Shown: positions 33,696-44,706, counted from the first letter of the stretch. The stretch is 64,000 nt of DNA from Reticulitermes speratus (GCA_021186555.1 JAJKFL010000010.1:7421085-7485084), one strand, 5' to 3'. Notes: generated by a model from the letters alone, not told the origin. Made by a program: numbers and translations.

Positions 33696-33699
33696 ATAA

Positions 33700-33850
33700 A
33701 ATCCAGGGGCACAAAAATCCCGGGCGCCATGTCGTCCGAGCGACTTAATTTTATACGGTGGCGCCTAATATTTGTAGTTTTTTTCATTTCGGGACTTGCC
33801 TCATGTCACCGTCCTGACGCCTAGAAATTTGAGGTGGTTCCTAGAATTTT
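33700..33850 (+). repeat. Dispersed unclassified repeat, copy 2
   Basis: Partner of 30482-30640. It begins AGGGGCACAAAAATCCCGGG and shares the ATTTTATACGGTGGCGCC core. Confidence 0.55.
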
Positions 33851-33882
33851 GGAAAATTTGTGGACCCATGATATAACAAACC

Positions 33883-34105
33883 AACTCCATAGAGCAGAGT
33901 CCTTTTTGAGAAGCTAACAGGCCCTCAACTAGTCAAGAATTTCCCCGCATTTTATGAAACTCGAAGGTTCATTACCTCATACACAAGAGCCCGCCAAATA
34001 TCCCTAACCTGAGCCAAAAAAATCCAGTCCACATTTCCCCATCCCACTTCTTGAATATCCATTTTAATATTATCCTCCCATCTACGCTTAGGTCAGAACA
34101 GGGTG
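33883..34105 (-). mobile_element. Non-LTR retrotransposon 3' end
   Basis: On the minus strand: CGTAGATGGGAGGATAATAT, the [15 protein letters not shown]-type segment, DRWRA-like codons and the 3' UTR CTTGACTAGTTGAGGGCCTG. Contains stops. Confidence 0.85.
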
Positions 34106-34167
34106 CTGAGGGTAATATTTGAATTAAGATGCAGGCAGTAAAAGGCTGAGAATAACTGCATAATAAA

Positions 34168-34455
34168 GGTAAAGGTACAGTTCTCCCTAGAACAGGCCAC
34201 GGTGGCCCAGAGGGGGAGTACAGGTACAGCTCTACTCTTTCTTTAACCTCGACGCTAGATGAGGGTGGGTGGTCAACTCCACGCCCCGGCCGCTTTACCC
34301 CCGGAAAACAGACACGGTACCCATTGTATAGGAGGCTGGGTGGGCCCCAGGGCCGGTCTGGACGGGTGCTGAAAATCTCGCCCCCACCGGGATTCGATCC
34401 ACGGACCGTCCAGCCCGTAGCGAGTCGCTATACCGACTGCGCTATCCCGTCCCAC
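34168..34455 (-). mobile_element. tRNA-derived SINE, family D, copy 3
   Basis: Minus-strand head GGGACGGGATAGCGCAGTCG, B box GGATCGAATCCC, tail GGAGAACTGTACCTTTACC. The 15-bp duplication TAACTGCATAATAAA is perfect (34153-34167 and 34456-34470). Confidence 0.93.
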
Positions 34456-34679
34456 TAACTGCATAATAAAAATATTCATAAATTGTATTCTTCGAGAGAC
34501 AAACAAAAATTATTAGGTCAGTAAAATGAAGGAGGATTATATGGCCAGGGCTTATCGCAATGATGATAAGAAATTTAAAAAATGTTTTCAGCCGGAAAAC
34601 TCGTATGAATCACTAAGGTTATTTTGCTGTAGACGGACAGACATTAAATGAGTCTTAATGAGACCGTATATAAGGATGT

Positions 34680-34800
34680 GGAATGTGATTGAGGGTAGGA
34701 GCAGGCGACAGGCTCTTGTGAACACATTACGGAATTTAGCGTTCCATAAATGTGGCGAGGTTCTTGACCAATAAGCGACTGTCAGCTCCATGAAATCAGG
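34680..34800 (+). mobile_element. Old LINE 3' end fragment
   Basis: GGCGACAGGCTCTTGTGAAC, GCGTTCCATAAATG and TTCTTGACCAATAAGCGACT match the family's C-terminal codons and 3' UTR with many differences. Confidence 0.6.
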
Positions 34801-34992
34801 TTAATGGCCAGACAGAGAGAGTGTAATCAGGTGTATTTATACTGGAAAATCAAGTGGAAAAATGTACGTTTCCAAAAAGGAAAGTTATTTTAAACAGTCT
34901 CCCTTGATATCTGTAAAAAAAATTAAAGAATATTAATAAAACAAACCGATTTGCAAACTACAGACTGGATACATTATGTAATAAATTTCCTA

Positions 34993-35330
34993 GGCGCGTT
35001 CGCGTAGTCGTGAAAAGTGCTTATCAGCTTCGTCATGTCTGTCCGTCTGTCCGCATGTATTAGCGCGGTTCCCACTTGGACGGATTTCCGTGAAATTTGA
35101 TACTGGGGGACTTTCATGAAAATCTGTCGAGAAAATCCAAATTTGATTAAAGTCGGGCACTTCACATGAAAACCTAAGTATGGTTTATTGTTGCCGGCGA
35201 CATTAAATTGCCTCGAAAGCGCTCTCCTTTAGTGAAATGGTAGCAGGCTGTTAGGGTAGCCTAGGAGATATAAACATTACGCGAACGCGCCACAATATTA
35301 CGTTATGCGTACATTGTCTATCTTGTTGGT
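34993..35330 (+). mobile_element. MITE family T, short form
   Basis: The best-preserved ends of the family: GGCGCGTTCGCGTA at the left and TACGCGAACGCGCC inverted at 35280-35293, followed by the conserved CGTACATTGTCTATCTTGTT. About 300 bp, lacking the middle part of the long form. Confidence 0.75.
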
Positions 35331-35397
35331 TATAGGCCAATTCATTTTCGAGGGGTTACAATCAAAGATAACGGAAAGTAAGCTGGGTTTCAAAATA

Positions 35398-35659
35398 GTA
35401 GCAGGCCTCCCACCGCGGCGGCCCGGGTTCGATCCCGGAGTCAGTCAATGTGGGATTTGTGGTGGACAAAGTAGCACTGGGACTGCTTTTTCACCAGAGT
35501 TCTTCGGTTTTCCCCTGTCATTTTCATTCCACTGGTGCTCCATTACTTGTAAAAATAAAAAAACTTATCATTTTTCTCCTCATCACAGGGTTGCACAATA
35601 AGCCTTAAGGCTGCGGTGCGTCCGCAAGTTTTGCTGCGGGGCCCTTCTCCACAAAATAA
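35398..35659 (+). mobile_element. tRNA-derived SINE, family C, copy 3, 5'-truncated
   Basis: It starts at the B-box half of the head (GCGGCCCGGGTTCGATCCC) and lacks the A box, yet is flanked by CTGGGTTTCAA[AG]ATA (35383-35397 and 35660-35674). The truncation therefore happened during insertion, as in incomplete reverse transcription. Confidence 0.9.
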
Positions 35660-35674
35660 CTGGGTTTCAAGATA

Positions 35675-36160
35675 TGCAAGCGCTTAATTTCTCGTTTGAA
35701 AACCTTATGTAATTGTCACGACTTTCATTCCATTCAAGCAATGGATGCATCAGGCCGGTCACTATGCAGCCTCTTAGTACGTCTCCCTACTTATGTGTTT
35801 ACACGATTACGTCACTTCCATGCAACCGGAAAGCCTCAGCGCACCCTCGGCTGACAGCTAACTGCATCTCCCCGACAAGCTTGCCCCCGTACAGACACAC
35901 TGTATATCACAGCTTCGCACGAAAAGTGACATTAAGTCAAAACTAACTTATTACACAAATTGAAGAAGAAAATTGTAAAGAAATAATGGCTTCAGTATTA
36001 CCGGGCAGACAGCAGGTTTTTATGTGTATATCTGTGGATTAACGGTAATACGGGATCGGAAAACATCATGGAGGCATTTTCTGCGCAGAGGACTGGTAAA
36101 ATGGTCAATGAAAATTTCTGTCTTGTGCCACTCTTCTCGCTAAAGTACGATACATATGTA
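35675..36160. other. Unassigned sequence
   Basis: No gene or repeat recognised. Confidence 0.35.
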
Positions 36161-36164
36161 GCTT

Positions 36165-36470
36165 AATGTATTTTTTCCAAGAAATTTTACATTACAGTAT
36201 CACGTTGAACACTGCTACATGTTTCGATCCCTTGTGGGATCATCGTCAGGGATTCACATTAAAGTAACACGTCACAAAACGGAACTAGAAATATGTGTGA
36301 AGTGTTACTTTAATGTGAATCCCTGATGATGATCGCACAAGGGATCGAAACATGTAGCAGTGTTCAAACTGATATTGTAATATAAAATATGTGGGAACAA
36401 TATAGTGTATTTTGTTGGACTGAGTGTTGTGAGTTGGTTATCGACAGTGCACGGTGTGAACGATATAAAA
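36165..36470. mobile_element. Penelope-like foldback element, two hammerhead-like motifs
   Basis: Inverted motifs at 36211-36256 (minus) and 36317-36361 (plus). The right flank, TTGTTGGACTGAGTGTTG and CAGTGCACGGTGTGAACGAT, parallels the right end of the 10.7-kb element and carries the GCACGGTG family end. Confidence 0.7.
36317..36361 (+). ncRNA. Hammerhead-like motif, intact core, weak stem I
   Basis: CTGATGA, a GATC..GATC stem II, GAAAC, ACATGT and A are all present, but GAATCC and GCAGTG do not pair well, so stem I is mostly lost. The minus-strand partner (CTGACGA core) has the same defect. Confidence 0.55.
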
Positions 36471-36769
36471 AGATATGTATAGTCCTTGTTTTACGTCTTT
36501 TTGATTTAACGCCCCTTGCCAATATACACAACTTCTTAATTTACAACCTCTCATTTTCGGTTTAACACCCTTTGGCTGGCTGCGCTCTTTTATACTAAAC
36601 CCTAACTATTCCATTATTTCTTACGGGATTATCATTTTTTTAAGCCTTTTTTATTTACGCTTACTTTTTCAGGAACACAACTCGGCCGTAAAATACGGGC
36701 TGGTGTATTCTGAACAGTTACAATAAATAAGCACTTTTATTACAATAGCTCAATTTTATAGTGACTAAG

Positions 36770-37055
36770 CTACGGGCTGGGTGACCGAGGAATCGTGGTT
36801 CGATTCCCCGGCAAGGGCAAGATATATCGACCCAGGCAAGATATATCGACCCAGGCAAGATATATCGACCCAGGCATCCAGACAGGATCTGGGGTCCACC
36901 CAGTCAACTAATGAATAGGTGTAGGGAAGGGGGAGGGGCTTTTCCCCAGAAGTAAAGTGGTCGGAGCGTGAAGCCAACAACTCACCTACATACAGTGTCA
37001 AAGTTAAGAATGAGCAGAACTAAACCTCCACTCCCCCATGTGCCTTTATAACATG
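36770..37055 (+). mobile_element. SINE, diverged family D relative
   Basis: GCTACGGGCTGGGTGACC, GGTTCGATTCCCC and AAAGTGGTCGGAGCGTG follow the family D order. A 20-bp unit (GACCCAGGCAAGATATATC) is triplicated at 36822-36880 inside it. Confidence 0.7.
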
Positions 37056-37059
37056 CATG

Positions 37060-37194
37060 AAGCCAAATCTACTTCAGTAAAATATTTCAATACACTTTAC
37101 TTTAATAAATCCCCCCTGTGAAGAAGGAGGTTTCGTTTGTTTAGTGTATTATGATAGTGATAGGTGTTATTTTGTTGAAGATTGGTGAATGAAT

Positions 37195-37230
<36 letters not shown>

Positions 37231-37855
37231 TTACTCTGTTTTTTCACTACAATTACAAATATATGTGCCCATTACATGACGGTCAGGACGCCCTTTTTCA
37301 AATTGTTCCTGGATGTTGGTTAAAGGCACAACGATTCAATAATTATGTATATCTCCATTGCTGTACTTGCTGTTGTAGTTAATAAAGTTTTATTATATAT
37401 ATAATATATATATATATACGAGTATGTATTGTTTTGTGTAACTAGGAGCACTCAAATTCCTGCCAGCCCCAAAGAATGGACTTCACTGCCACCAAATTTA
37501 TGAACTATGCGAAAAATAGAGCACGCCACTGATCATAACTTCTAATACAGACATCATTTATTAAAACAACACAACTGCGCGATCACCAAACAAAACCATG
37601 TAACAGGTTCATGTAATTTCGGACAAGTAGCCTACTGGACAAAGTACAACTGTTTCCAAAACCATAATACGATTCAAGTATACTTGTAGTGTACTATGTA
37701 GTTATATTAATGACGTAATACAAATTAAGCTAAATCGCATCGATATTTTTATTTTTTCTGATAACCTAATAAAAGGTCGGCATTCCTATGGTTTAGAAAC
37801 TTAAGTACTTGATAGGGAATTGTTACTCAGGCTCCATTTTATTTTCTTGTGTTGT
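37060..37855. other. Unassigned, with AT microsatellites
   Basis: (AT)n at 37198-37229 and 37394-37420. No gene recognised. Confidence 0.4.
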
Positions 37856-37857
37856 AA

Positions 37858-38040
37858 TTAGCCGATCCCTGTGACAGAGCTTTCTAAGCCCTGGGTCTGC
37901 GGCCCCTCGATTGTTGGGATTGCGAGTTCGAATGCGGCTGAGGACATGGATGTCTGCCTCTTTTAAGTGTTGTGTGTTGTCAGGTAGAGGTCTCTGCGAC
38001 AGGCCGATCCCTCGTCCAGAGGAGTCCTAACTGAGTGTCA
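37858..38040 (+). mobile_element. SINE, family B, old partial copy
   Basis: AGCCGATCCCTGTGACAGAG, GCGGCCCCTCGATTGTTGG and GTTGTGTGTTGTCAGGTAGA match family B. It stops after GGAGTCCTAA, losing the tail. Confidence 0.8.
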
Positions 38041-38480
38041 TCAAGTGCAACAATAACCTCTACACCTACAGCAATAACCTCTACACCTACAGTGAGTAGG
38101 TAGACAGAGGTTAAGACTAAGAAAGAAGAAAGTGTTGTACTGCTTAATTGTGCAGCCATTGCGTCATAATAAAATGACTGTAAAGAGATAATTATCCTTT
38201 TGCGGGAAATTTCGTAGTTACGCTTGGTGTAATATATTATCTGGAGCTCGCTTTATATCTGTTGGAGCGAGTCTTGCCACCTGGAATACGGAAAATGGGC
38301 CAGCACAGACAAAAATCAATTCTTGGTATTATTGGAGATTTATTTTCAGAGAATGCTAGGCTTCCATATCGTGTCAGGTTAAAACCTCGTTCCTTAATGC
38401 CCACTGCACCTTCAGCCGGTGTATCTTCCTTTAAAACATGACTCCCTAGCGGCAGACATATAAACAGAACGACACAACTA

Positions 38481-38987
38481 AAAAAAAAAAGGAAAGTTTT
38501 CCCTAGAACAGGCCACGAAGGCCCAGAGGGGGAGTAGAGGTATAGCTCTACTCTTTCTTGACCCCGGCGCTAGTTGGGGGTGGGTGGTCAGCACCACTCC
38601 TCGGCCGCTTTACCCCCGGGAAAGACCAGGTACCCATTGTATAGGAGGCTGGGTAGGCCCCAGGGCCGGTCTGGACGTATGCGAAAAATCTCGCCCCCAC
38701 CGGGATTTTTTTTTTATTACTAATTCCTGGGTTTTCCCATTTGATCCATTTTTTTTTTGTTCTGTATTAGTCCTTTTTCGTCCTTTCATGTCACTTACGG
38801 TCCACAACCGTCTTTTTACAACACAACACAAACATCCATGCCCCCGGTGGGATTCGAACCCACGATCCCAGTAAGCGAGCGGCCGTAGACCCACGCCTTA
38901 GACCGCGCGGCCACTGGGATCGGCTTCGATCCCCGGACCGTCCAGCCCGTAGCGAGTCGCTATACCGACTGAGCTATCCCGGTCCCT
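38481..38987 (-). mobile_element. tRNA-derived SINE, family D, copy 4, split by a B-headed SINE
   Basis: Tail and body lie at 38490-38703, head at 38925-38987 (GGGACCGGGATAGCTCAGTC on the minus strand). A perfect 15-bp duplication AGAACGACACAACTA (38466-38480 and 38988-39002) encloses the whole, so D inserted first and was later entered by another SINE. Confidence 0.92.
38704..38924 (-). mobile_element. Chimeric SINE: family B head, different body
   Basis: The minus-strand head is a perfect family B promoter region (GCCGATCCCAGTGGCCGCGC, GTGGGTTCGAATCCCACC, GGGGGCATGGATG), but then, instead of the usual body and GGGCTGTCGAGCCA tail, runs TTGTAAAAAGACGGTTGTGG, ACAGAACAAAAAAAAAATGG and ends in poly(A). 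Only one such copy is seen in the window. Confidence 0.75.
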
Positions 38988-39054
38988 AGAACGACACAAC
39001 TACTTTTAAATAATACCCTTTAAGGTCTAAAACGCGATACATGTTTCGGGTTTC

Positions 39055-39285
39055 AGGCGCGTTCGTATCGACGCGAAAAGCGCCTATTAGCTTCGTCATG
39101 TCCGTCTGTCCGTATATATCAGCGCGGCTCCTACTTGTCGGATATCCGTGGAATTTGATATTGGAGAATTTCATGAAAATCTCTCGAGAAAATCCAAATT
39201 TGGTTAAAATCGCGCGCAAAAAAATCGGGGCACTTTACGTGAAGATCTAAGTAAGTTGTTTTTTTTTTGCCGGAGACATAAATTC
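39055..39285 (+). mobile_element. MITE family T, short form, partial
   Basis: CAGGCGCGTTCGTATCGACG, TTCGTCATGTCCGTCTGTCC and TGCCGGAGACATAAATTCGCC match 34993-35215. The right end is missing. Confidence 0.65.
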
Positions 39286-39289
39286 GCCA

Positions 39290-40181
39290 TAAGAGTATTT
39301 CTATTCAACACTCAATATTTTTACATTGTTCACAGTGACACGTAGCTCAACAATTGGCATAGAAGGCACTGCTGCGGTTCACACCATCATAATCCAGTTT
39401 CCTGAGATTTTTACTAGCACGGATTAGGGAACGCGCTCCCCCGCTCCCTGTATGAGTCAATTATTTATAATTAATTTACTGACAATTCTAAATATTCCTA
39501 TTTCGTTCACACAAACAATATTTATGAATGAACATACTGAAGTGTTCGTAGAATTTTTTCATGGGGGGGGGGGGGATCTGACTCTGAGGCTATATAAAAT
39601 TTATGATCTCAAAAATTATGTTATACAAATCATGTCACAAATATAACTGTAACACAAAATTGTTTGCATTTATGTATGTACAAATATAACTACATGTTCC
39701 ATGAATCACTCACCTAATTTAAATCACAAAAAAAAACCTTCTTGGCTTATTTAATTTCATCTAATGCAAGTTTTTTTTTATTTTTCAAAATTATAATGAA
39801 CCAGTCATCAGCTGAATTCAGTGGCTTATTTTGGCTAAGGGATAAATCACGTAAAACGTTTAATGTCATCGCGTCCACAAAGTCTGTGTATTTTAATTTT
39901 CGATTTGGGAGGGGGGCTACAGCCCGGCAGCACCCCCCCCCCCCCGCCCTTGGGTGCACCCCAGGCTCACACTACATGTCGTTACAGAAACTCAAGACAA
40001 TACTGCCAGTATACATCAAGGTTAAGCCTTGAGGTTTCATTTTAAAGTCAAAAACTCAAGCAACGACTGAATTTTAGTGAAGATGCAAATATACATACGA
40101 TCTGCGAAAAGAAACAGAACAAGAGGAATATTGGCTACAGAAATTTTACAACATAACATTTTTATGTACTTTAACAATACC
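39290..40181. other. Unassigned, G and C homopolymers
   Basis: G run at 39563-39575 and C run at 39936-39949. No gene recognised. Confidence 0.35.
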
Positions 40182-40183
40182 TA

Positions 40184-41501
40184 CGAGGTCTGTCCGGAAA
40201 GTAATGAGAATGGAATTCCTACGCTCCCTACGGCCGTGGAAGGGGAAGGGCAAGTCTAGGTCACTTACGGGTGGGGGGCCAGGTATAAGTTAGAACCCAT
40301 TTCAGTCTCATTCTGGCCTTCACAGAGTCGTGACAGTTATTGTTGTATCACCCTGTTCGAGTGCCTCGTCGTGAGAAAAATGCAAGCGAGTTTGGAACAA
40401 CGGTATGCGATAGAATGTTATGTGAAAATGGGTAACAGCGCATCGGAAACCCTCGAAATGTTGAGGAAAGCTTATGGACAAGCTACCCTCTCGTCTGCAC
40501 AGGTCTACCGATGGCACAAAGCTTTCAAGGATGGACGCGAGAGTGTGGAAGATGAACAACGATCAGGACGCATCTCTTCATCAAAAACGCAACGGAATGT
40601 GGATGCAGTGATGTCTGTACTGAACCGTGACAGACGGTTGACTGTCAGAATGATCGCAGAGGAATTGGGACTCGCGAAAACTGTGGTTCATGAAATTGTC
40701 ACACAAGAATTGATGATGAGAAAAGTTTGTGCAAAACTTGTTCCCAAGAATTTGTCATCAGAGCAGAAGGAACACCGTCAGTTTGTCTGTCGAGATTTGT
40801 TGGATCGTTTGGTAACTGAGCCGAATTTCATGACTCGAGTGATCACAGGAGACGAATCCTGGGTGTTTGAGTACGATCCAGAGACAAAAAGGCAAAGTTC
40901 GGAATGGCACACGTCAACGTCACCTCGCCCAAAAAAAGCTGGAATGAGCAAATCAAGAATCAAATCAATGCTCATAGTTTTTTTTTTGACTCCCGTGAAA
41001 TCGTCCATAAGGAATTTGTACCACCTGGTCAAACTGTAAATCAAGCATTTTATCAGGAAATTCTTGGTCGCTTGAGGCAGAGGGTCATGCGTGTGCGTCG
41101 TGATATCGCCTCTTCTTGGATCCTTCATCATGAAAACGCGCCGAGCCACACCTCATTGGCTGTCAGAGAGTTTTTGGCTGAAAAACAAATCGCAGTTCTT
41201 CCACATCCTCCCTACAGCCCTGACTTGGCACCCTGTGATTTTTTCATGTTCCCGAAGATAAAGAAGAATTTGAAAGGACACCATTTCAGTACACTGACCA
41301 ACGTCCAAACAGCCGCGACACAGGCACTGAACTCCCTCACGGTTGAAGATTTTCAGGGCTGCTATGAAGGATGGAAGAACCGTTGGGGGCGTTGCGTGCA
41401 CTCCCAAGGATCATACTTTGAAGGAAATCACATTAATGTATAAAAATTTTCAATAAAAATATTTTTTTAAACCATTCTCATTACTTTCCGGACAGACTAC
41501 G
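40184..41501 (+). mobile_element. mariner element, near complete
   Basis: Terminal inverted repeats GTCTGTCCGGAAAGTAATGA (left, from 40187) and its complement (right, ending at 41498) extend to about 29 bp, with TA on both sides (40182-40183, 41502-41503). The 1318-bp length is normal for mariner. A single transposase gene fills it. Confidence 0.95.
40380..41443 (+). pseudogene. mariner transposase (DD34D), frameshifted
   Basis: The transposase binds the terminal repeats and cuts and pastes the element. The first ATG at 40380 gives MQASLEQRYAIECYVKMGNS. Residues 1-110 form two helix-turn-helix DNA-binding regions (VYRWHKAFKDGRESVEDEQR, then DRRLTVRMIAEELGLAKTVV), followed by the linker MVPKNL-like LVPKNLSSEQKEHR. 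The catalytic domain shows D1 in ITGDESWVF, the second position in HHENAPSHTS and the third D in LAPCDFFMF, 34 residues later. The second position, normally Asp in HDNA, is Glu here. A run of ten T at 40978-40987 shifts the frame (eight would be in frame); downstream the frame continues intact to the stop. Full length would be about 353 residues, normal for the family. The homopolymer could be a sequencing error, but the Asp-to-Glu change argues that this copy is inactive. Confidence 0.93.
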
Positions 41502-41621
41502 TATATCAGAAACATGAACCTTTTTCTTTATAAACCCTATTTTCACAGTAAAGAATGAGATCTTATCCTATCGTGGCAAATTACTGCTGCATTTATTCCT
41601 TCCTGAAAGTATTCTGTGATG

Positions 41622-41665
41622 TTATACCTGATGATGGCCATAACAGGCCGAAACATGTAGTATAA
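41622..41665 (+). ncRNA. Hammerhead ribozyme motif
   Basis: TTATAC stem I, CTGATGA core, GGCC/GGCC stem II with ATAACA loop, GAAAC, ACATGT, A at the cleavage site, GTATAA closing stem I with six perfect pairs. It lies 120 bp right of the mariner, without a visible mirror partner. Confidence 0.88.
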
Positions 41666-41754
41666 TATACTAAATAACCATATAAATACAGCTCTGACGA
41701 TGGTATATGACTCACTGTTATATTATTCCTTTTTTAAGACTTACACAATCGTCT

Positions 41755-42395
41755 AATTTTTAATGAAGCATGACGTTTCGGAAGCCGGCTCTGCTTCCGT
41801 CTTCATGCTAGGAAAGCACCTAATCTGGTGGACCTTTTAGATAGCGCTATTCTCACTCATTTGTCACCATAGATCAGCAAACTTGTTAAGATATGTACCC
41901 GAGAGCAGATCTTTTCCAAGGGTAATAAAAGAAAAAACATTTTTTTTTCATGGCTCGACAGCTCTAGTGGGCCTAGGCCTCCTCATCATTGAGTTTTCTA
42001 GATGACAATCAGACACACAACACTCGGTAGGACTCTTCTGGGCGAGGGATCGATCCGTCGCAGAGACCTCTACCTGACAACACACAAAATTCACAACAGA
42101 CAACAATCCCAGCAAGCCAGCGGCCGCAGACCTACGCCTTAGACCGCACGGCCACCGGGATTGGCAATAATAGGAAAATGTTTATTAAAAATTCAAAATT
42201 AACCAGAAGACTCAAAAATAAAACCTGGACTATTTCACAAATTAAAAACCATAAAAAGAGACATGATCTATGGTGCCCAGTGACTGAGAATAGCTCTATC
42301 TAAGGGGTCCACCAGAGTAGGTGTTTTCCTTGCTTGAAGACGGATGCAGAGCCGGCTTCCGAAACGTCGTGCTTCGTTAAAAAAAATTTGAAGAT
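41755..42395. mobile_element. Foldback element with HHR-like ends, entered by SINE B
   Basis: The arms (ATGACGTTTCGGAAGCCGGC on the left; GAGCCGGCTTCCGAAACGTC at the right; also AGCACCTAATCTGGTGGACC against GGTCCACCAGAGTAGGTG) are inverted over about 130 bp. The HHR-like words are TGAAGACGG, stem GGAAGC/GCTTCC and GAAACGTC; core position 3 is A or T instead of C. SINE B lies between the arms. Confidence 0.7.
41949..42165 (-). mobile_element. tRNA-derived SINE, family B, copy in foldback
   Basis: Minus-strand head GCCAATCCCGGTGGCCGTGC, body CAGAGGTCTCTGCGACGGAT, tail GAGCTGTCGAGCCATGAAAA. Near-duplicate flanks AATAA[AT]AG[AG]AAAA mark the insertion inside the foldback. Confidence 0.88.
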
Positions 42396-42399
42396 GTAA

Positions 42400-43030
42400 A
42401 GAAGTCCAAAAAGAGAATATTATGTCAATGAGTCATATAGACTTGTGATCAACGGTATATTCCTTTATATTTAGTCTAGGCTCTCTGTTTTCTCGAGCCA
42501 TATTTCCCCATATCCCTTCAGTTATTCATTGTGTGTACTAACGACCCACACGCGTTACGGTGTTCATTATATCAGACACGAAAACATGGCAACGGATAAA
42601 CAAATGTGCGTGTCCACATCACGTAAGAGTTTTCACCATTTAATATTGCTTGTCCTCTTGAAATAAGAGCAGCTCCATGAAATAAGAGCAGCTCCAAGTG
42701 CTGGTGAATGAAGAATGGTAAACAGTCGTTCGATATCCTCAGTTACTTCCGGTATATTTTATTATTATTATATCCTTCTATCTCCAGCGTCATAAGTGGT
42801 CACTTCCTAAATAATGTACCATCAAAAATCGGTATGCATTTGTGGTTTCTGACATCCAGTCTACACACACATACACACACACACACAATTACTTTGAATT
42901 AGTCACCATAACAAAAATGTTAGATGTTTAGTCTAAACTGTTAAGGGTATATCCCTTAGTTTTATTGGTAATATAAACATTTTATTATAATTTATAATCT
43001 GTTTTTTGTAAACTTCATGGAGTAGTTCTT
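42400..43030. other. Unassigned sequence
   Basis: A short (CA)n lies at 42863-42889. No gene recognised. Confidence 0.35.
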
Positions 43031-43033
43031 TAA

Positions 43034-43215
43034 AATGGATCCTAAGGATAGAGGATGGAGTGTTGCAGGTACTGGATTGATCTGGCTCAAGGAACGGACA
43101 AGTGGCGGGCTCTTGTGATCGTGGTAATGAACTTTCGGATCCATAAAACGCGGGGAATTTATTGACTAGAGGAAAAACTGTTGTCTTCTGTAAAAGAACC
43201 CTGCTGCATATAGTT
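43034..43215 (+). mobile_element. Non-LTR retrotransposon 3' end, old
   Basis: TACTGGATTGATCTGGCTCA, GTGGCGGGCTCTTGTGA and the 3' UTR (GCGGGGAATTTATTGACTAG) are present with many changes. Confidence 0.75.
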
Positions 43216-44070
43216 AGTCACGGAATATTTCATCCCAAGGACATCCAATGGCCGCTGAAGACTGTACCTAACTTCCAACACTTAATAAGAAACAAAGCAG
43301 CGACGTTTAATGACGACAAACAAGTTTAATTGGAGCTCCAAGGGATTATAATAGGAACTAGAAACAAAGAAAGACACTTGTAAAGAGCCATCTAGAATAT
43401 AACAGCCCGCTTTTTGACTCTACTGTCATAGAAACGCTCCTATATACAAACAGCTCTTCATTTTGACTACGTTGTGTTCCTTAAAAAAACGCACGCGTCT
43501 TGAGAAAACAAATTCTCTTTTGGGTAAAAAGTAAATACGCAAGGATTACATAATACAGATAAGAGTGAGCGACGAGAAAATTGTTAGTCAATACTGGACG
43601 TTTCCAAACACAATAAACTTTGTACAGTAACGGTAAATAATTTCATCTGTCTAACAATTTAGAGGCCCAGTGGTGTTAATATCCCACCTTGTGTTGCCTT
43701 AAAAACTGCATTTTGACACACATTGTATTTACGTGTTTCGTATGATGCTCAAGATAAACAGTGATTATTTCCCTAGACAGAATTGACCAGTTGTCTTCAT
43801 AATGGACGCGGAGTGTGTTCTCTGTGAGACGAACTGACCTTTTATGCATAATACAGTTTATATCAGACTTCAAGGACATCGACTATATTCGTACGTATAT
43901 TCTGAACATTGTGGCCCGATTCTACGATCAGTGAACATCCCACACTAACCCCCTCATTTGGGGCCATAGGAGCTGGCAGACCTACACTCTATGTATAAAA
44001 AATATATGCATAAAAGACCAAAACATGCCTTGCTGTAAGTAGAGTAGAGTTAGTGGGTAGTGTTTTTTTT
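43216..44070. other. Unassigned sequence
   Basis: No gene or repeat recognised. Confidence 0.35.
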
Positions 44071-44156
44071 ATACAGGGCATACACAAAAGAATGGTGCGG
44101 TTTCAATGTATATTATATGAATACCGCACTATTCTTTTGTGTATACCCTGTATATA
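44071..44156. mobile_element. Perfect-palindrome MITE, copy 3
   Basis: ATACAGGGCATACACAAAAG at the left and its near complement at the right; the centre (AATGTATATTATATGAATA) has drifted from the other two copies. Confidence 0.8.
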
Positions 44157-44398
44157 GTTAGAATTTTTCACTGCAGCTACTTAGATGTCAAGCATTACAC
44201 GTATAGGCCGGGGGGATGTACCGAGAATAGGATACCGAATCAGTTGGTTAATGGAATAATTGTCTGATCTATATTAATATGCCGGTTGGTATGATGTATA
44301 CAAGGAAGGAGAAAATAAAGGTAAAAAAAAAAGACTTCAAGGAAACTAAATAACCCAAATACTACAAGGTGTTATTAAAATCAAACTGTCCATCACAG

Positions 44399-44671
44399 GC
44401 CGTGCCATGGCTCAGGCGGTTAGTCGCCGGCCTCTCACCACGGAGGCCCGGGTTCGATCCCAGGTCAAGTCCATGTGAGATTTGTGGTGGACAAAGTGGC
44501 AGTGGGACAGGTTTTTCTCCGAGTTGTCGGTTTTCCCCTGTCGATTTCATTCCACTGGTGCTCCATTACTTGTAAAACTTGGTAAAAAAACTGCTCATCT
44601 TCATCACAGGGGTTTCACAATAAGCCTTAAGGCTGCGGTGCGTCCGTAGCGTCAGCTGCGGGGTCCCCTCA

Positions 44672-44702
<31 letters not shown>
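44399..44702 (+). mobile_element. tRNA-derived SINE, family C, copy 4, long poly(A)
   Basis: Head GCCGTGCCATGGCTCAGGCG, B box CCCGGGTTCGATCCCAGGTC, and a 32-base A run at the 3' end (44671-44702). The 11-bp duplication GTCCATCACAG is perfect, and with the unshortened A tail suggests a recent insertion. Confidence 0.94.
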
Positions 44703-44706
<4 letters not shown>

